64,000 nucleotides of DNA from positions 1,674,001 through 1,738,000 of the forward strand of contig NC_011740.1 of assembly GCF_000026225.1 (NCBI RefSeq), given 5' to 3'. The stretch comes from Escherichia fergusonii ATCC 35469 (lineage in GTDB: Bacteria > Pseudomonadota > Gammaproteobacteria > Enterobacterales > Enterobacteriaceae). The notes under the pieces are model-generated. The model did not search any database and was not told the DNA's origin. It worked only from the letters and a program-made list of their open reading frames with translations. Of the stretch, positions 43,996-53,094 are shown piece by piece (position 1 is the stretch's first letter; each line of letters starts with the position of its first letter). The position numbers and the translations under genes were made by a program.

Positions 43996-44745
43996 ATGAA
44001 TTCTCGACAGCAAACAATATTACAGATGGTCATTGATAAGGGTCAGGTTAGCGTAGCAAAACTCGCCAAAGTGACGGGTGTTTCTGAGGTAACCATCCGA
44101 CAAGATCTTAATGCCCTTGAAAAAATGAGCTTTTTACGCCGTGCCCACGGTTACGCCGTATCGCTGGACAGCGATGATGTCGAAACGCGGATGATGAGCA
44201 ATTACACGCTCAAGCATAAGCTGGCACAGTACGCTGCTACGTTGGTGAACCCTGGCGAGTCCGTGTTTATCGAAAACGGCAGTTGCAATGCTCTGCTTGC
44301 CAGGGCGCTGGCAGAGCAGAAAGATGTCACCATCATCACTGTCAGTAGCTATATCGCCCATCTTCTGAAAGAAACACCTTGTGAAATTATTCTTCTCGGC
44401 GGCATCTACCAGAAAAAAAGCGAAAGTATGGTTGGGCCACTCACCCGCCAGTTCTTACAGCAGGTTCATTTTAGTAAGGCATTCATTGGCATAGACGGTT
44501 GGCAAGCAGAAACTGGTTTTACTGGCCGCGATATGATGCGTTCTGACGTGGTCAATGCGGTTCTGGAGAAAGGTGCTGAAGCCATTGTACTTACCGATAG
44601 TTCCAAGTTTGGTGCGTTACACCCTTATCCTCTCGGTCCAGTCCACAAATTTAACCGCGTCATCACCGATGCCAAAATATCTCCCGATGCCCAAAAGTAT
44701 ATGGAGGATTCAGGGTTGGCGGTTGATATCGTTGACATAAAATAA
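43996..44745 (+). CDS. yciT: DeoR-family transcriptional regulator YciT
   Basis: 249 residues from ATG 43996, the K-12 length; the in-frame extension upstream overlaps yciZ and is rejected. The N-terminal DeoR helix-turn-helix is KLAKVTGVSEVTIRQDLNALEK (about 21-42). The C-terminal sugar-phosphate sensing domain includes FIENGSCNALLARALAEQKDVTIITVSS and the lysine-containing VLTDSSKFG. It has been proposed to affect osmotic-stress gene control in E. coli. It sits next to osmB on the same strand. Confidence 0.94.
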   Translation: MNSRQQTILQMVIDKGQVSVAKLAKVTGVSEVTIRQDLNALEKMSFLRRAHGYAVSLDSDDVETRMMSNYTLKHKLAQYAATLVNPGESVFIENGSCNALLARALAEQKDVTIITVSSYIAHLLKETPCEIILLGGIYQKKSESMVGPLTRQFLQQVHFSKAFIGIDGWQAETGFTGRDMMRSDVVNAVLEKGAEAIVLTDSSKFGALHPYPLGPVHKFNRVITDAKISPDAQKYMEDSGLAVDIVDIK

Positions 44746-44767
44746 ACGTGTTTCCCCGATATATCTT

Positions 44768-44793
44768 GATGATTTGCCTTCTGGCAAATCATC
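44768..44793 (+). terminator. Hairpin downstream of yciT
   Basis: GATGATTTGCC (44768-44778) pairs perfectly with GGCAAATCATC (44783-44793) around TTCT. No T run follows. It separates yciT from the osmB promoter region (44794-45019), in which no other gene is seen. Confidence 0.65.
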
Positions 44794-45019
44794 TACTCTC
44801 TGAGATTTATCTTATCCCTTAATTAAGACTTTTTACCTGTCTTTAACATACCAGCGTTGTAAAATTAATATTAGCGATATAACAGGAAGTTACTATCACC
44901 AGCGTGATTAAAGTACCCCTGCGCAACTCGGCTTCCCGGAATTCTCTTTATCTGCTGTCATATTTACTATAGTTAAAGGGAGCTTATTTCCGTGAATCTT
45001 TAATTCAGGAGAAAGTATT

Positions 45020-45238
45020 ATGTTTGTAACGAGCAAAAAAATGACTGCCGCTGTTCTGGCTATTACTTTAGCGATGTCCCTGAGCGCCTGTTCTAACTGG
45101 TCCAAACGCGACCGTAATACGGCTATTGGTGCGGGTGCGGGTGCCCTTGGCGGCGCGGTATTAACTGATGGTAGCACACTGGGTACATTAGGTGGTGCCG
45201 CAGTTGGTGGTATTATCGGTCATCAGGTAGGTAAATAA
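45020..45238 (+). CDS. osmB: Osmotically inducible lipoprotein OsmB
   Basis: Small outer membrane lipoprotein induced by high osmolarity and stationary phase through RpoS and Rcs in E. coli. 72 residues. The lipoprotein signal peptide ends in LSAC, with lipidated Cys23. The mature part is a glycine-zipper: AIGAGAGALGGAVLTDG and LGTLGGAAVGGIIGHQVG. The ATG follows AGGAGA. The 270-base upstream region would hold its two known promoters. Confidence 0.97.
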   Translation: MFVTSKKMTAAVLAITLAMSLSACSNWSKRDRNTAIGAGAGALGGAVLTDGSTLGTLGGAAVGGIIGHQVGK

Positions 45239-45324
45239 TCGTAAATAATTAGCGATTATTTAAATTGGTAATGAACGTTTTACAGTCATTATTTTTGTGA
45301 AACGAAATAATTGCATTATGAAAT

Positions 45325-45356
45325 TTAAAGCCACGATGTTTAAACCGTGGCTTTAA
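45325..45356. terminator. Bidirectional terminator between osmB and yciH
   Basis: TTAAAGCCACG (45325-45335) pairs with CGTGGCTTTAA (45346-45356) and is followed by TTTTTAA. It lies between convergent genes, 3 bases before the yciH stop. Confidence 0.85.
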
Positions 45357-45359
45357 TTT

Positions 45360-45686
45360 TTAACCACCAGCCAGTTTAACCTTCATACCTTTGGCTTCCA
45401 GCAAAGTTTTAATTAAATCTCGCTTATCGCCTTGTATTTCAATTATACCGTCTTTAAGAGATCCACCACAGCCACATTTTTTCTTCAACTCTGCTGCCAA
45501 CTTAGCCAGTTCTGCATCAGGGAGATCAACACCTGTAATCAAACAAACGCCCTTACCTTTTCGACCACTGGTTTGACGTTGAATACGTATAATCCCATCT
45601 CCTTTCGGGCGTTCAGCTACAACTTTGGGCTCATCAATACGCCCTGTCTCAGTTGAGTAAACAAGGCGGCTATTTGAATCATTCAT
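45360..45686 (-). CDS. yciH: SUI1/eIF1-like protein YciH
   Basis: 108 residues from ATG 45686, starting MNDSNSRLVYSTETGR like the K-12 protein. Another ATG one codon upstream would give 109. The SUI1 domain covers about 30-108 (GDGIIRIQRQTSGRKGKGVCLITGV ... ELKKKCGCGGSLKDGIIEIQGD). It has eIF1-like effects on initiator tRNA selection in vitro and its cellular role is unclear. The start overlaps the pyrF stop (TGATG), so it is coupled to pyrF. Confidence 0.95.
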   Translation of the reverse strand: MNDSNSRLVYSTETGRIDEPKVVAERPKGDGIIRIQRQTSGRKGKGVCLITGVDLPDAELAKLAAELKKKCGCGGSLKDGIIEIQGDKRDLIKTLLEAKGMKVKLAGG

Positions 45687-46423
45687 CATCCATGTCCTTT
45701 TAAAGATGCATTGATGGTTTTCAGTGTCTGGGCAGGATCTTCAGATTGCGTTACCGGGCGTCCAATAACCATATAATCTACGCCTGCTGCCAGTGCCTGT
45801 TCTGGCGTCATAATACGGCGCTGATCTCCAGCAGCACTACCTTGTGGACGAATTCCCGGCGTAACAAGTTTAAAATCCTCACCGAATGCCTGTTTAAAAC
45901 GCACTGCCTCCTGAGCTGAACAAACTACGCCATCGAGACCACATTTTTGGGTTAACCCAGCCAGACGTTCCGCATATTGTGCAGGTGACACTGTCACGCC
46001 AAGATCTGCTAAATCACTGGCTTCCATACTGGTCAGGACAGTCACGGCAATCAAAAGCGGTGCGTCTTTACCAAACGGGAGTAACGCTTCGCGGGCTGCG
46101 GTCATCATGCGCGCCCCACCCGATGCATGAACGTTCACCATCCATACCCCCAGGTCTGCAGCAGCAGCTACCGCATGTGCAGCAGTATTTGGGATATCAT
46201 GAAATTTCAAATCGAGAAAGATGTCGAAACCACGTTGCTGTAATTCACGCACGAACTGTGGCCCGAAGAGGGTAAACATCTCTTTACCCACTTTCAGACG
46301 ACAGTCGCGCGGATCAATTTTGTCGACAAATGCCAGTGCGTTCTCGCGATTATGATAATCAAGAGCAACAACAATGGGGGAATCAGTGACAATACGAGAA
46401 GAAGATGAAGCTGTAGACGTCAT
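45686..46423 (-). CDS. pyrF: Orotidine 5'-phosphate decarboxylase
   Basis: Final step of UMP synthesis. 245 residues, the K-12 length. The catalytic DxKxxD motif is visible as FLDLKFHDIPNT; the phosphate-binding C-terminal loop is DYMVIGRPVTQS. It precedes yciH with overlap. Upstream, a 190-base gap separates it from lapB on the same strand; this gap carries an inverted repeat (46520-46542) and presumably a pyrF promoter. Confidence 0.98.
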   Translation of the reverse strand: MTSTASSSSRIVTDSPIVVALDYHNRENALAFVDKIDPRDCRLKVGKEMFTLFGPQFVRELQQRGFDIFLDLKFHDIPNTAAHAVAAAADLGVWMVNVHASGGARMMTAAREALLPFGKDAPLLIAVTVLTSMEASDLADLGVTVSPAQYAERLAGLTQKCGLDGVVCSAQEAVRFKQAFGEDFKLVTPGIRPQGSAAGDQRRIMTPEQALAAGVDYMVIGRPVTQSEDPAQTLKTINASLKGHG

Positions 46424-46519
46424 GACCAGACCTTCTTAATGATGGGCACCATCTGCGGCGCAAAATGGGTAAACGGCGTGCATTCTACCTGTAGTATCAA
46501 AAAATTAACAGGCACGTTT

Positions 46520-46542
46520 ACCTGTAAGGACTGTTTACAGGT
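46520..46542 (-). promoter_or_regulatory. Inverted repeat between lapB and pyrF
   Basis: ACCTGTAA (46520-46527) and TTACAGGT (46535-46542) form a perfect 8-base stem with a 7-base loop. It could be a weak attenuator in the lapAB-pyrF transcript or a protein site upstream of pyrF. No T run follows. Confidence 0.45.
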
Positions 46543-46613
46543 GATGATGCCAAAGTTTGTCTACATTATCATCTGCAAGGATGTTGTAACTAATATAATG
46601 GTTTTTTTATTAA

Positions 46614-47783
46614 TTACAGACCATCAAGACCACGAATTGGTTTGATTGTTGACCATGCACGGCAGGATGGGCAATGCCAGTACAGCGTATAAGCTGTAAA
46701 GCCACATTTCTGACAGCGATAACGCGGTTTGCTACGTACCTGCTCACCCACCATATCACGCAGGACCATCAAACTCTCTTTCGCACGCCCTTCTTCTGCT
46801 TCATTAAGGTGATAGTCCATTAATTTGTGAAAAACACGCATTGTGGGATGACGCTGTAACTGGCGGGTTATATAAACCTGTGCGGTATCACGCCCTTCAC
46901 GCGTCTCAAGAATATCGGCAAGCATAAGTTCTGCAGCAGCTCCCGTATTCTCCTCTACAGCCCGACGCAGGAACTCTTCCCACTCATCATTTTTACCCAG
47001 TTGCTGATAGCAGGTCTGCAGCATTTCCAGCGTTTCGCTAACCAACTCTTTATCCTGAGCAATGACGCGTTGCAGGCTTTCAACGGCTTTAGCAAACTCG
47101 CCTTTCGCCATAAAGATCCGTCCCATCATGATGGATACGCGAGCACTATTTTTATCTGCTGCAGCTCCTTTCTTCAGTAAAGCCATGGCCCGGTCCAGAT
47201 CATCACTCGCCATCAGTTGCAGTGCCAACTCGCAATAAAAATGCGCAATTTCGATACGGTGTTTTTCTTTTCCCAGTTTTACCAGTCGTTCAGCAACATC
47301 AATCGCTTTTTGCCAGTCGCTGGTTGCCTGGTAAATTTGCAGTAATTGCTGCAATGCGCCAACACGAAAATCTGTTTCATCCGTCAACTGATTAAACATA
47401 TCTTCCGCCCGGTCATATAACCCGGCAGCCATGTAATCACGGCCAAGTTGTTGCACCGCCAGCAATCGCTGTTCGTAGGTTAACGAGGCGCTTTCCATTA
47501 ATGTCTGATGAATACGAATGGCACGGTCTACTTCACCGCGAGAGCGAAACAGGTTTCCGAGGGTGAGATGGGCTTCAACGGTACCGGTATCCTCTTTCAG
47601 CATGTCGAGGAACAGGTCCACCGCTTTATCTTGTTGGTTACTCAGAAGGAAGTTAACCCCGGCGACATAATCACGCGACAGGCGGTTAGCTTCCTCCTGT
47701 TTTGTTTGTTGCGCACTTCTGCGCCCCATATACCAGCCATAGGCAGCGGCAACAGGTAACAGCAGAAACAACAACTCCAGCAT
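46614..47783 (-). CDS. lapB: LPS assembly protein LapB (YciM)
   Basis: Essential cytoplasmic-facing inner membrane protein that brings LpxC to FtsH for degradation and so sets the rate of LPS synthesis. 389 residues. An N-terminal membrane anchor (LELLFLLLPVAAAYGWYMG) is followed by about nine TPR units (residues 35-350) and a C-terminal rubredoxin-like metal site, CQKCGFTAYTLYWHCPSC. It follows lapA by 6 bases in an operon that continues to pyrF and yciH. Confidence 0.97.
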   Translation of the reverse strand: MLELLFLLLPVAAAYGWYMGRRSAQQTKQEEANRLSRDYVAGVNFLLSNQQDKAVDLFLDMLKEDTGTVEAHLTLGNLFRSRGEVDRAIRIHQTLMESASLTYEQRLLAVQQLGRDYMAAGLYDRAEDMFNQLTDETDFRVGALQQLLQIYQATSDWQKAIDVAERLVKLGKEKHRIEIAHFYCELALQLMASDDLDRAMALLKKGAAADKNSARVSIMMGRIFMAKGEFAKAVESLQRVIAQDKELVSETLEMLQTCYQQLGKNDEWEEFLRRAVEENTGAAAELMLADILETREGRDTAQVYITRQLQRHPTMRVFHKLMDYHLNEAEEGRAKESLMVLRDMVGEQVRSKPRYRCQKCGFTAYTLYWHCPSCRAWSTIKPIRGLDGL

Positions 47784-47789
47784 AGATAA

Positions 47790-48098
47790 TTATTCCTTCA
47801 CAACCGGCGTAGTATTCGTTACCGCAACGTCGGTCGCAGGCGAAAGCTGATTTTCCAGGCGTTTAATTTTACGTTCAGCACGAGCAAGAGAAACGCGAAC
47901 ACGCAGCCAGAAAAGGCCACAAATCAACCAACCAATAGCAAAACCAGCGGCAAACAATACAGCCAGTAAGGTTGAGATGCGAAACTCACCCTGTGCCAAC
48001 AAATAATTAAACGTCACTATTTGGTCGTTTTGCGCACCCAATGTTACCGAAATCACAAAAATCGCTAACACCAGTAAGAAAATGAGTAAATATTTCAC
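47790..48098 (-). CDS. lapA: LPS assembly protein LapA (YciS)
   Basis: 102 residues, as in K-12. Two hydrophobic segments (about 2-20 and 42-66) are followed by a basic coiled-coil tail (SLARAERKIKRLENQL). It is an inner membrane partner of LapB in LPS quality control. It is the first gene of the lapA-lapB-pyrF-yciH group. The 150 bases upstream hold its promoters, which in E. coli include heat-shock ones. Confidence 0.95.
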   Translation of the reverse strand: MKYLLIFLLVLAIFVISVTLGAQNDQIVTFNYLLAQGEFRISTLLAVLFAAGFAIGWLICGLFWLRVRVSLARAERKIKRLENQLSPATDVAVTNTTPVVKE

Positions 48099-48248
48099 AT
48101 TACTTCCCGTTATGTGGTTAGAGCGAATAAATTATGTTCAATTTAACGCAATTAGCCTTCTAAATTACCATTTTCAGGGCGTCTGCGAAATGGAAAACAA
48201 TCAGTCTGGTTACTGATTTATAGGCTTAATGCGGAAAATCAACCACTG

Positions 48249-49013
48249 TTAGCTTTCTTCTTCCCGCTGAGCAATCTCATACTTCTCTTCCGGCGGTGGT
48301 GTTAATGGTCCACAAAGTCGCTGCGCAAGCCATGTTGCCAACGTCACCAGTAGCCAGGAAATCAATGTCGCGACGACCAGATCACGCGGCCAATGCATAC
48401 CTAACAGTAGACGGCTCCCCATGACAGCCGTTGCCCAAACCAGCAAAATTGCGATTGTTAGTGTCCTTCTGCGTGGCCATAACAACCCAATTGCTAACAG
48501 TGCCCAGCTGGCCGCAAACATGGTATGCCCGGATGGAAACGCAAAGCCAGTTTCTTTTTGCCAGTGTTGACGTAAAAAAACAGGTATATGAAGTTGATCA
48601 GTGAGTTGTTTTTTGACCAACTCTCCTCTTTCCTTCCGCTTTAAAGTGTAGAACTCATCGACCGGGATATGATGCGTTTTTTCCAACCAGAGTACAAAGG
48701 GACGTGGCTCTTGCACACTATCTTTGATCAAGGATTTTACCCCTTGCCCGATCAAAATAGCCCCCGCCAGAATCACAAACAGCATCACCGCCGCTTTTAA
48801 ACGAAAACGAAGACACCAGAGAAACCAGCCACAAAGTAGAGTATGGGTGATAATCCCCCAGGGTTGCGTCACCGTTTCTGTCACCCAAAAAAGGACTTTC
48901 AGCCAGCGACTCTCTTCTTCCGGTTGCCAATGCCAGCCAGAAATCCACGCGGCCAGCGGCATAACTAATAATAGCGCAGCCCCAACTGTTGTACGCTTTG
49001 CAATAGAAAGCAT
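48249..49013 (-). CDS. pgpB: Phosphatidylglycerophosphatase B / undecaprenyl-PP phosphatase
   Basis: PAP2-type membrane phosphatase acting on phosphatidylglycerol phosphate and undecaprenyl pyrophosphate. ATG 49013 gives 254 residues as in K-12; the in-frame extension upstream to 49043 is less likely. Six membrane segments are expected. The three PAP2 motifs are visible: KDSVQEPRPF, PSGHTMFAAS with the key His, and GSRLLLGMHWPRD. It is divergent from ribA. Confidence 0.96.
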   Translation of the reverse strand: MLSIAKRTTVGAALLLVMPLAAWISGWHWQPEEESRWLKVLFWVTETVTQPWGIITHTLLCGWFLWCLRFRLKAAVMLFVILAGAILIGQGVKSLIKDSVQEPRPFVLWLEKTHHIPVDEFYTLKRKERGELVKKQLTDQLHIPVFLRQHWQKETGFAFPSGHTMFAASWALLAIGLLWPRRRTLTIAILLVWATAVMGSRLLLGMHWPRDLVVATLISWLLVTLATWLAQRLCGPLTPPPEEKYEIAQREEES

Positions 49014-49201
49014 GAACACTCCTTTTGTCGGTAAGTTGCCCAATCATAACTGAAATTTCTGCTGGCCGGGAAAATTGACAGATTTGTGCCATTCTAGAAT
49101 TGTTTTGTTGGCGGCAATTAGGAGAAGTCCTTAACATTATGGCAAAATAACAAAATTGAATAGCCAACAGGCGAAGACACCAGCTTTATCTGGAGATTTA
49201 C

Positions 49202-49798
49202 ATGCAGCTTAAACGAGTGGCAGAGGCCAAACTGCCTACCCCATGGGGCGATTTCCTGATGGTGGGATTTGAAGAACTGGCAACCGGACATGACCACGTC
49301 GCTTTGGTTTTTGGCGATATTTCAGGCCAGACGCCTGTACTGGCTCGCGTTCACTCTGAATGTCTGACCGGTGATGCATTATTCAGCTTGCGCTGTGATT
49401 GCGGTTTTCAACTGGAAGCTGCGCTAACGCATATTGCTGAAGAAGGACGCGGTATATTGCTTTATCACCGTCAGGAAGGTCGAAATATTGGTTTATTGAA
49501 TAAGATTCGTGCCTATGCGTTGCAAGATCAGGGGTACGATACTGTCGAAGCTAATCATCAGTTAGGTTTCGCAGCAGACGAGCGCGATTTTACCCTCTGT
49601 GCTGATATGTTTAAGCTCCTTGGGGTCGATGCTGTTCGTCTCCTCACCAATAATCCCAAGAAAGTCGAAATTCTCACCGAAGCAGGGATTAATATCGTTG
49701 AGCGCGTTCCGTTAATTGTCGGACGGAATCCCAAAAACGCACATTATCTTGATACCAAAGCCGCAAAAATGGGACATCTGTTAGGTAAAACAGAATAA
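49202..49798 (+). CDS. ribA: GTP cyclohydrolase II
   Basis: First committed step of riboflavin synthesis from GTP. 198 residues, two more than K-12, because the C-terminus reads GHLLGKTE. Zinc ligands are Cys54, Cys65 and Cys67 in HSECLTGDALFSLRCDCGFQ. GTP-site residues are in YHRQEGRNIGLLNKIRAYALQDQG. It is stand-alone, without a RibB domain. In E. coli it is induced by SoxS. A strong terminator follows. Confidence 0.98.
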   Translation: MQLKRVAEAKLPTPWGDFLMVGFEELATGHDHVALVFGDISGQTPVLARVHSECLTGDALFSLRCDCGFQLEAALTHIAEEGRGILLYHRQEGRNIGLLNKIRAYALQDQGYDTVEANHQLGFAADERDFTLCADMFKLLGVDAVRLLTNNPKKVEILTEAGINIVERVPLIVGRNPKNAHYLDTKAAKMGHLLGKTE

Positions 49799-49819
49799 CG
49801 CCCTGAATGTAGAGCTATT

Positions 49820-49850
49820 AATGCCCGCTGGTTATGTACCTGCGGGCATT
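49820..49850 (+). terminator. ribA terminator
   Basis: AATGCCCGC (49820-49828) pairs with GCGGGCATT (49842-49850), followed by TTTATT. It lies between convergent ribA and acnA. Confidence 0.85.
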
Positions 49851-49858
49851 TTTATTAG

Positions 49859-52534
49859 TTAACTCAACATATTACGTATCACATAGTGCAATATGCCATC
49901 GTTCTGGTAATAGGTAAGTTCCGTGCCTGTGTCGATTCGGCAGCGGCAAGGGATTACGTCTTGTTTGCCATCAGCTCGTGTCAATTTCACCTCAATTGTC
50001 GCACCTGACTGTAAATTTTGCAGGTCGGCAATGTCTATCATCTCTTCACCGGTCAACCCCAGGGTTTTGCGTGTCACACCTTGTGGAAACTCCAGTGGCA
50101 ATATCCCCATACCGATCAAGTTAGAGCGATGAATGCGCTCAAAAGACTCCGCAATCACCACACGTATCCCCAGTAAACGAGGCCCTTTTGCCGCCCAGTC
50201 ACGACTGGAGCCGGAGCCATACTCTTTACCCGCTATCACCGCCAGTGGCGTTTTTTCCTGCTGGTAGAGCATTGCCGCATCGTAAATAGGCATCACATTA
50301 GTTCCTGGTATATGACGCGTCATTCCCCCCTCCACGCCCGGCACCATTTCATTGCGAATACGAATATTGGCAAACGTTCCGCGCATCATCACTTCGTGAT
50401 TACCACGTCGTGAACCATAGGAGTTGAAATCTTTACGCTCTACACCACGGCTTTGCAAATAACGTCCTGCTGGACTATCAGGTTTGATACTTCCCGCCGG
50501 AGAAATATGGTCAGTTGTTACAGAATCTCCCAGCATTGCCAGAATCCGTGCACCGTGAATATCCTGCACTGGCGCGGGAGTGGCCTCCATTTCGTCGAAG
50601 AACGGTGACAGACGAATGTAAGTGGAGTCAGGTTGCCATTCATAAGTTGCTGAACGTTCAACCTGGATAGCTTTCCAGTCCGGCGTGCCTTCAAACACTT
50701 CAGCGTACTCTTTGCGGAACATCTCAGAAGAAACCAGCGCGACAGCCCTGGCAATCTCTTGTGCTGAAGGCCAGATATCTTTCAGATAAACCGGATCGCC
50801 TTTGCGGTCATGCCCCAGCGGATCTTTCGCCAGGTTAATGTTCATATTTCCCGCCAGCGCATAAGCGACCACCAGAGGTGGTGAAGCCAACCAGTTGGTT
50901 TTAACCAGGGGGTGAATACGGCCTTCAAAGTTACGGTTACCGGAAAGCACCGCCCCCACAGTAAGATCGCCTTTTTTGATGGCACTTTCGATAGGTTCAG
51001 GCAATGGGCCAGAGTTACCAATACAAGTAGTACAACCGTAGCCCACCAGATTAAAGCCTAATTCGTCCAGATACGGCGTCAGCTTAGCTTTTGCCAGATA
51101 ATCAGAGACAACTTTTGAGCCCGGTGCCAGGGAGGCTTTAACCCATGGCTGTCGCTTCAAACCAAGAGTGACGGCCTTTTTCGCCAGTAATCCTGCAGCC
51201 ATCAGAACGCTGGGGTTGGAGGTATTAGTACAGGAAGTTATCGCCGAGATCACCACGGCGCCATCAGGTAACTGATAATGGTGACCATTCATCACATAAT
51301 CGACTGGCTGACGATCTTTTTGTGCTGTATTCAACTCAAGTTCGCTACTGGCTGCAAAGGCTTTTGGTACATCGGCCAACGCAACTCGATCCTGAGGACG
51401 TTTGGGCCCCGCAAGACTGGCTTCGACATCATTCATATCCAGTTCTAATGTACTGGTAAATACCGGTTCATCACCGGTATTACGCCACATTCCTTGTGCT
51501 TTGGCATATGCTTCGACCAGTTGAATTTGATCTTCACTGCGACCGCTTAAGCGCATATATTCCAGCGTGACGCCATCAATAGGAAAAAAACCACATGTTG
51601 CACCATATTCTGGTGACATGTTGGCAATAGTTGCGCGATCTGCCAGCGGTAACGAATCCAGTCCATCACCATAAAATTCAACAAATTTACCCACAACACC
51701 ATGCTTACGCAGCATTTGAGTGACCGTCAATACAAGGTCGGTTGCGGTTATTCCTTCACGTAATTTTCCGCTGAGTTTAAATCCCACAACATCGGGGATG
51801 AGCATTGAAACAGGTTGCCCTAACATCGCTGCTTCTGCTTCGATTCCTCCCACGCCCCATCCCAGTACACCAAGTCCATTAATCATGGTGGTATGGGAGT
51901 CGGTGCCTACCAGCGTGTCAGGATAGGCCACCCATTCTTTATCCTGTAATTCACTCCATACCGCTTTACCCAGGTATTCCAGATTCACCTGATGGCAAAT
52001 ACCTGTTCCCGGCGGCACAACGCTAAAGCGACTAAAGGCCTGTTGTCCCCACTTCAGAAAAACGTAACGCTCATGGTTGCGCTCCATTTCCAGGCGCACG
52101 TTTTCTTCAAATGCTTCATCATCACCAAAGTGGTCAACAGTTACAGAGTGGTCAATAACCAGATCAACAGGTGACAGTGGATTTACTTTTGCAGTATCAC
52201 CACCTAAGCGTTTTACAGCTTCGCGCATGGCGGCCAGGTCTACCACCGCCGGAACACCTGTAAAATCTTGCATCAGAACTCGTGCCGGACGATACGCAAT
52301 CTCACGGTCAGCATGGGCATTTTTCAACCATCCGGCCAATGCCTGGATATCTTCTTCTGTGACAGAATCGCCATCCTGCCAACGTAGCAGGTTTTCCAGC
52401 AGTACTTTGAGAGACTTGGGTAGACGGGAAATATCACCCACTGATTTTGCGGCCAGGGGCAGACTGTAGTAGTGGTAAGTTTTATCATTCGTCTGCAATG
52501 TATCCTTACAGGCTTCTCGTAGGGTTGACGACAT
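49859..52534 (-). CDS. acnA: Aconitate hydratase A
   Basis: Stationary-phase and stress-induced [4Fe-4S] aconitase of the TCA and glyoxylate cycles; the apo form binds mRNA. 891 residues, as in K-12. Cluster ligands are in SCTNTSNPS and GYGCTTCIGNSG. The C-terminal swivel domain has GKEYGSGSSRDWAAKG. It resembles the IRP/AcnA group and not AcnB, whose swivel domain is N-terminal. In E. coli it is controlled by SoxS, RpoS, Fur, FNR and ArcA. The 174-base upstream region precedes ymiC. Confidence 0.98.
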   Translation of the reverse strand: MSSTLREACKDTLQTNDKTYHYYSLPLAAKSVGDISRLPKSLKVLLENLLRWQDGDSVTEEDIQALAGWLKNAHADREIAYRPARVLMQDFTGVPAVVDLAAMREAVKRLGGDTAKVNPLSPVDLVIDHSVTVDHFGDDEAFEENVRLEMERNHERYVFLKWGQQAFSRFSVVPPGTGICHQVNLEYLGKAVWSELQDKEWVAYPDTLVGTDSHTTMINGLGVLGWGVGGIEAEAAMLGQPVSMLIPDVVGFKLSGKLREGITATDLVLTVTQMLRKHGVVGKFVEFYGDGLDSLPLADRATIANMSPEYGATCGFFPIDGVTLEYMRLSGRSEDQIQLVEAYAKAQGMWRNTGDEPVFTSTLELDMNDVEASLAGPKRPQDRVALADVPKAFAASSELELNTAQKDRQPVDYVMNGHHYQLPDGAVVISAITSCTNTSNPSVLMAAGLLAKKAVTLGLKRQPWVKASLAPGSKVVSDYLAKAKLTPYLDELGFNLVGYGCTTCIGNSGPLPEPIESAIKKGDLTVGAVLSGNRNFEGRIHPLVKTNWLASPPLVVAYALAGNMNINLAKDPLGHDRKGDPVYLKDIWPSAQEIARAVALVSSEMFRKEYAEVFEGTPDWKAIQVERSATYEWQPDSTYIRLSPFFDEMEATPAPVQDIHGARILAMLGDSVTTDHISPAGSIKPDSPAGRYLQSRGVERKDFNSYGSRRGNHEVMMRGTFANIRIRNEMVPGVEGGMTRHIPGTNVMPIYDAAMLYQQEKTPLAVIAGKEYGSGSSRDWAAKGPRLLGIRVVIAESFERIHRSNLIGMGILPLEFPQGVTRKTLGLTGEEMIDIADLQNLQSGATIEVKLTRADGKQDVIPCRCRIDTGTELTYYQNDGILHYVIRNMLS

Positions 52535-52664
52535 AGCTCCTCCTTAATAACAGGGTTGCGATGCCCTGATTCTCCTCAGGGTAGTATTAAAGATAACACA
52601 AACTAAATGTAACGTTTTGATAACAACTCAAAAGGTTAAAAGAGGGAGAAACTGTCAGGAGTAA

Positions 52665-52690
52665 GCCCGATGGTTGATACACCATCGGGC
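52665..52690 (-). terminator. Hairpin downstream of ymiC
   Basis: GCCCGATGGT (52665-52674) pairs perfectly with ACCATCGGGC (52681-52690) around a 6-base loop. It lies 18 bases after the ymiC stop. The tail is not T-rich in either direction. Confidence 0.6.
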
Positions 52691-52708
52691 GGCAGTATTT
52701 TGGAAGAA

Positions 52709-52804
52709 TTAGCGAGAGACGTACCAGATTAATTCAGCCCAGAAAAGGAATGACAGCGAAAACGCTCCGATCCATGACCAGTACTTCATATTTGTCGTAT
52801 TCAT
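52709..52804 (-). CDS. ymiC: Small membrane protein YmiC
   Basis: 31 residues, MNTTNMKYWSWIGAFSLSFL followed by FWAELIWYVSR. It is a single hydrophobic span with a tryptophan-rich rim. The sequence and the position upstream of acnA match the small K-12 protein YmiC, detected there by protein tagging. Too short to be found by ordinary gene-length cut-offs. The function is unknown to me. Confidence 0.8.
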   Translation of the reverse strand: MNTTNMKYWSWIGAFSLSFLFWAELIWYVSR

Positions 52805-52895
52805 CGGCGACACCATGACAATTTTTAGGACCAGTATTGAGATATTCTCAACGTGTATTGCTGTGGTGTATGAGTAAAATCAGAAAACTGATGAT

Positions 52896-53077
52896 ATATA
52901 CCCGCCATGCTTCAAGTTGTATGTGTTGTGGCTGTGGGTTATTCAGTCCATCCATGGGCTTCCTCTCTTACAGAGCCACTGCAAACAACGTTCGAATTCA
53001 CTCATGCGACCCCTGATTCATTTACGGAAATCAAGCTCCTGCGAACTCACTCGCTTGCCACCCGAATTATTTAGGGT
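52896..53077 (-). repeat. Long enterobacterial intergenic repeat (RSA-like)
   Basis: On the minus strand the element begins TACCCTAAATAATTCGGGTG, continues through GGCAAGCGAGTGAG and ends CAACTTGAAGCATGGCGGGT. This is the layout of a dispersed E. coli/Salmonella intergenic repeat whose ends are TAAATAATTCGAGTTGCAG and CAACTTGAAGTATGACGGG as I remember them. About 180 bases. It fills most of the ymiC-yciX gap. A plus-strand reading frame across it (52917-53135) is not considered a gene. Confidence 0.65.
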
Positions 53078-53094
53078 AAATCAGAACGAATTTA

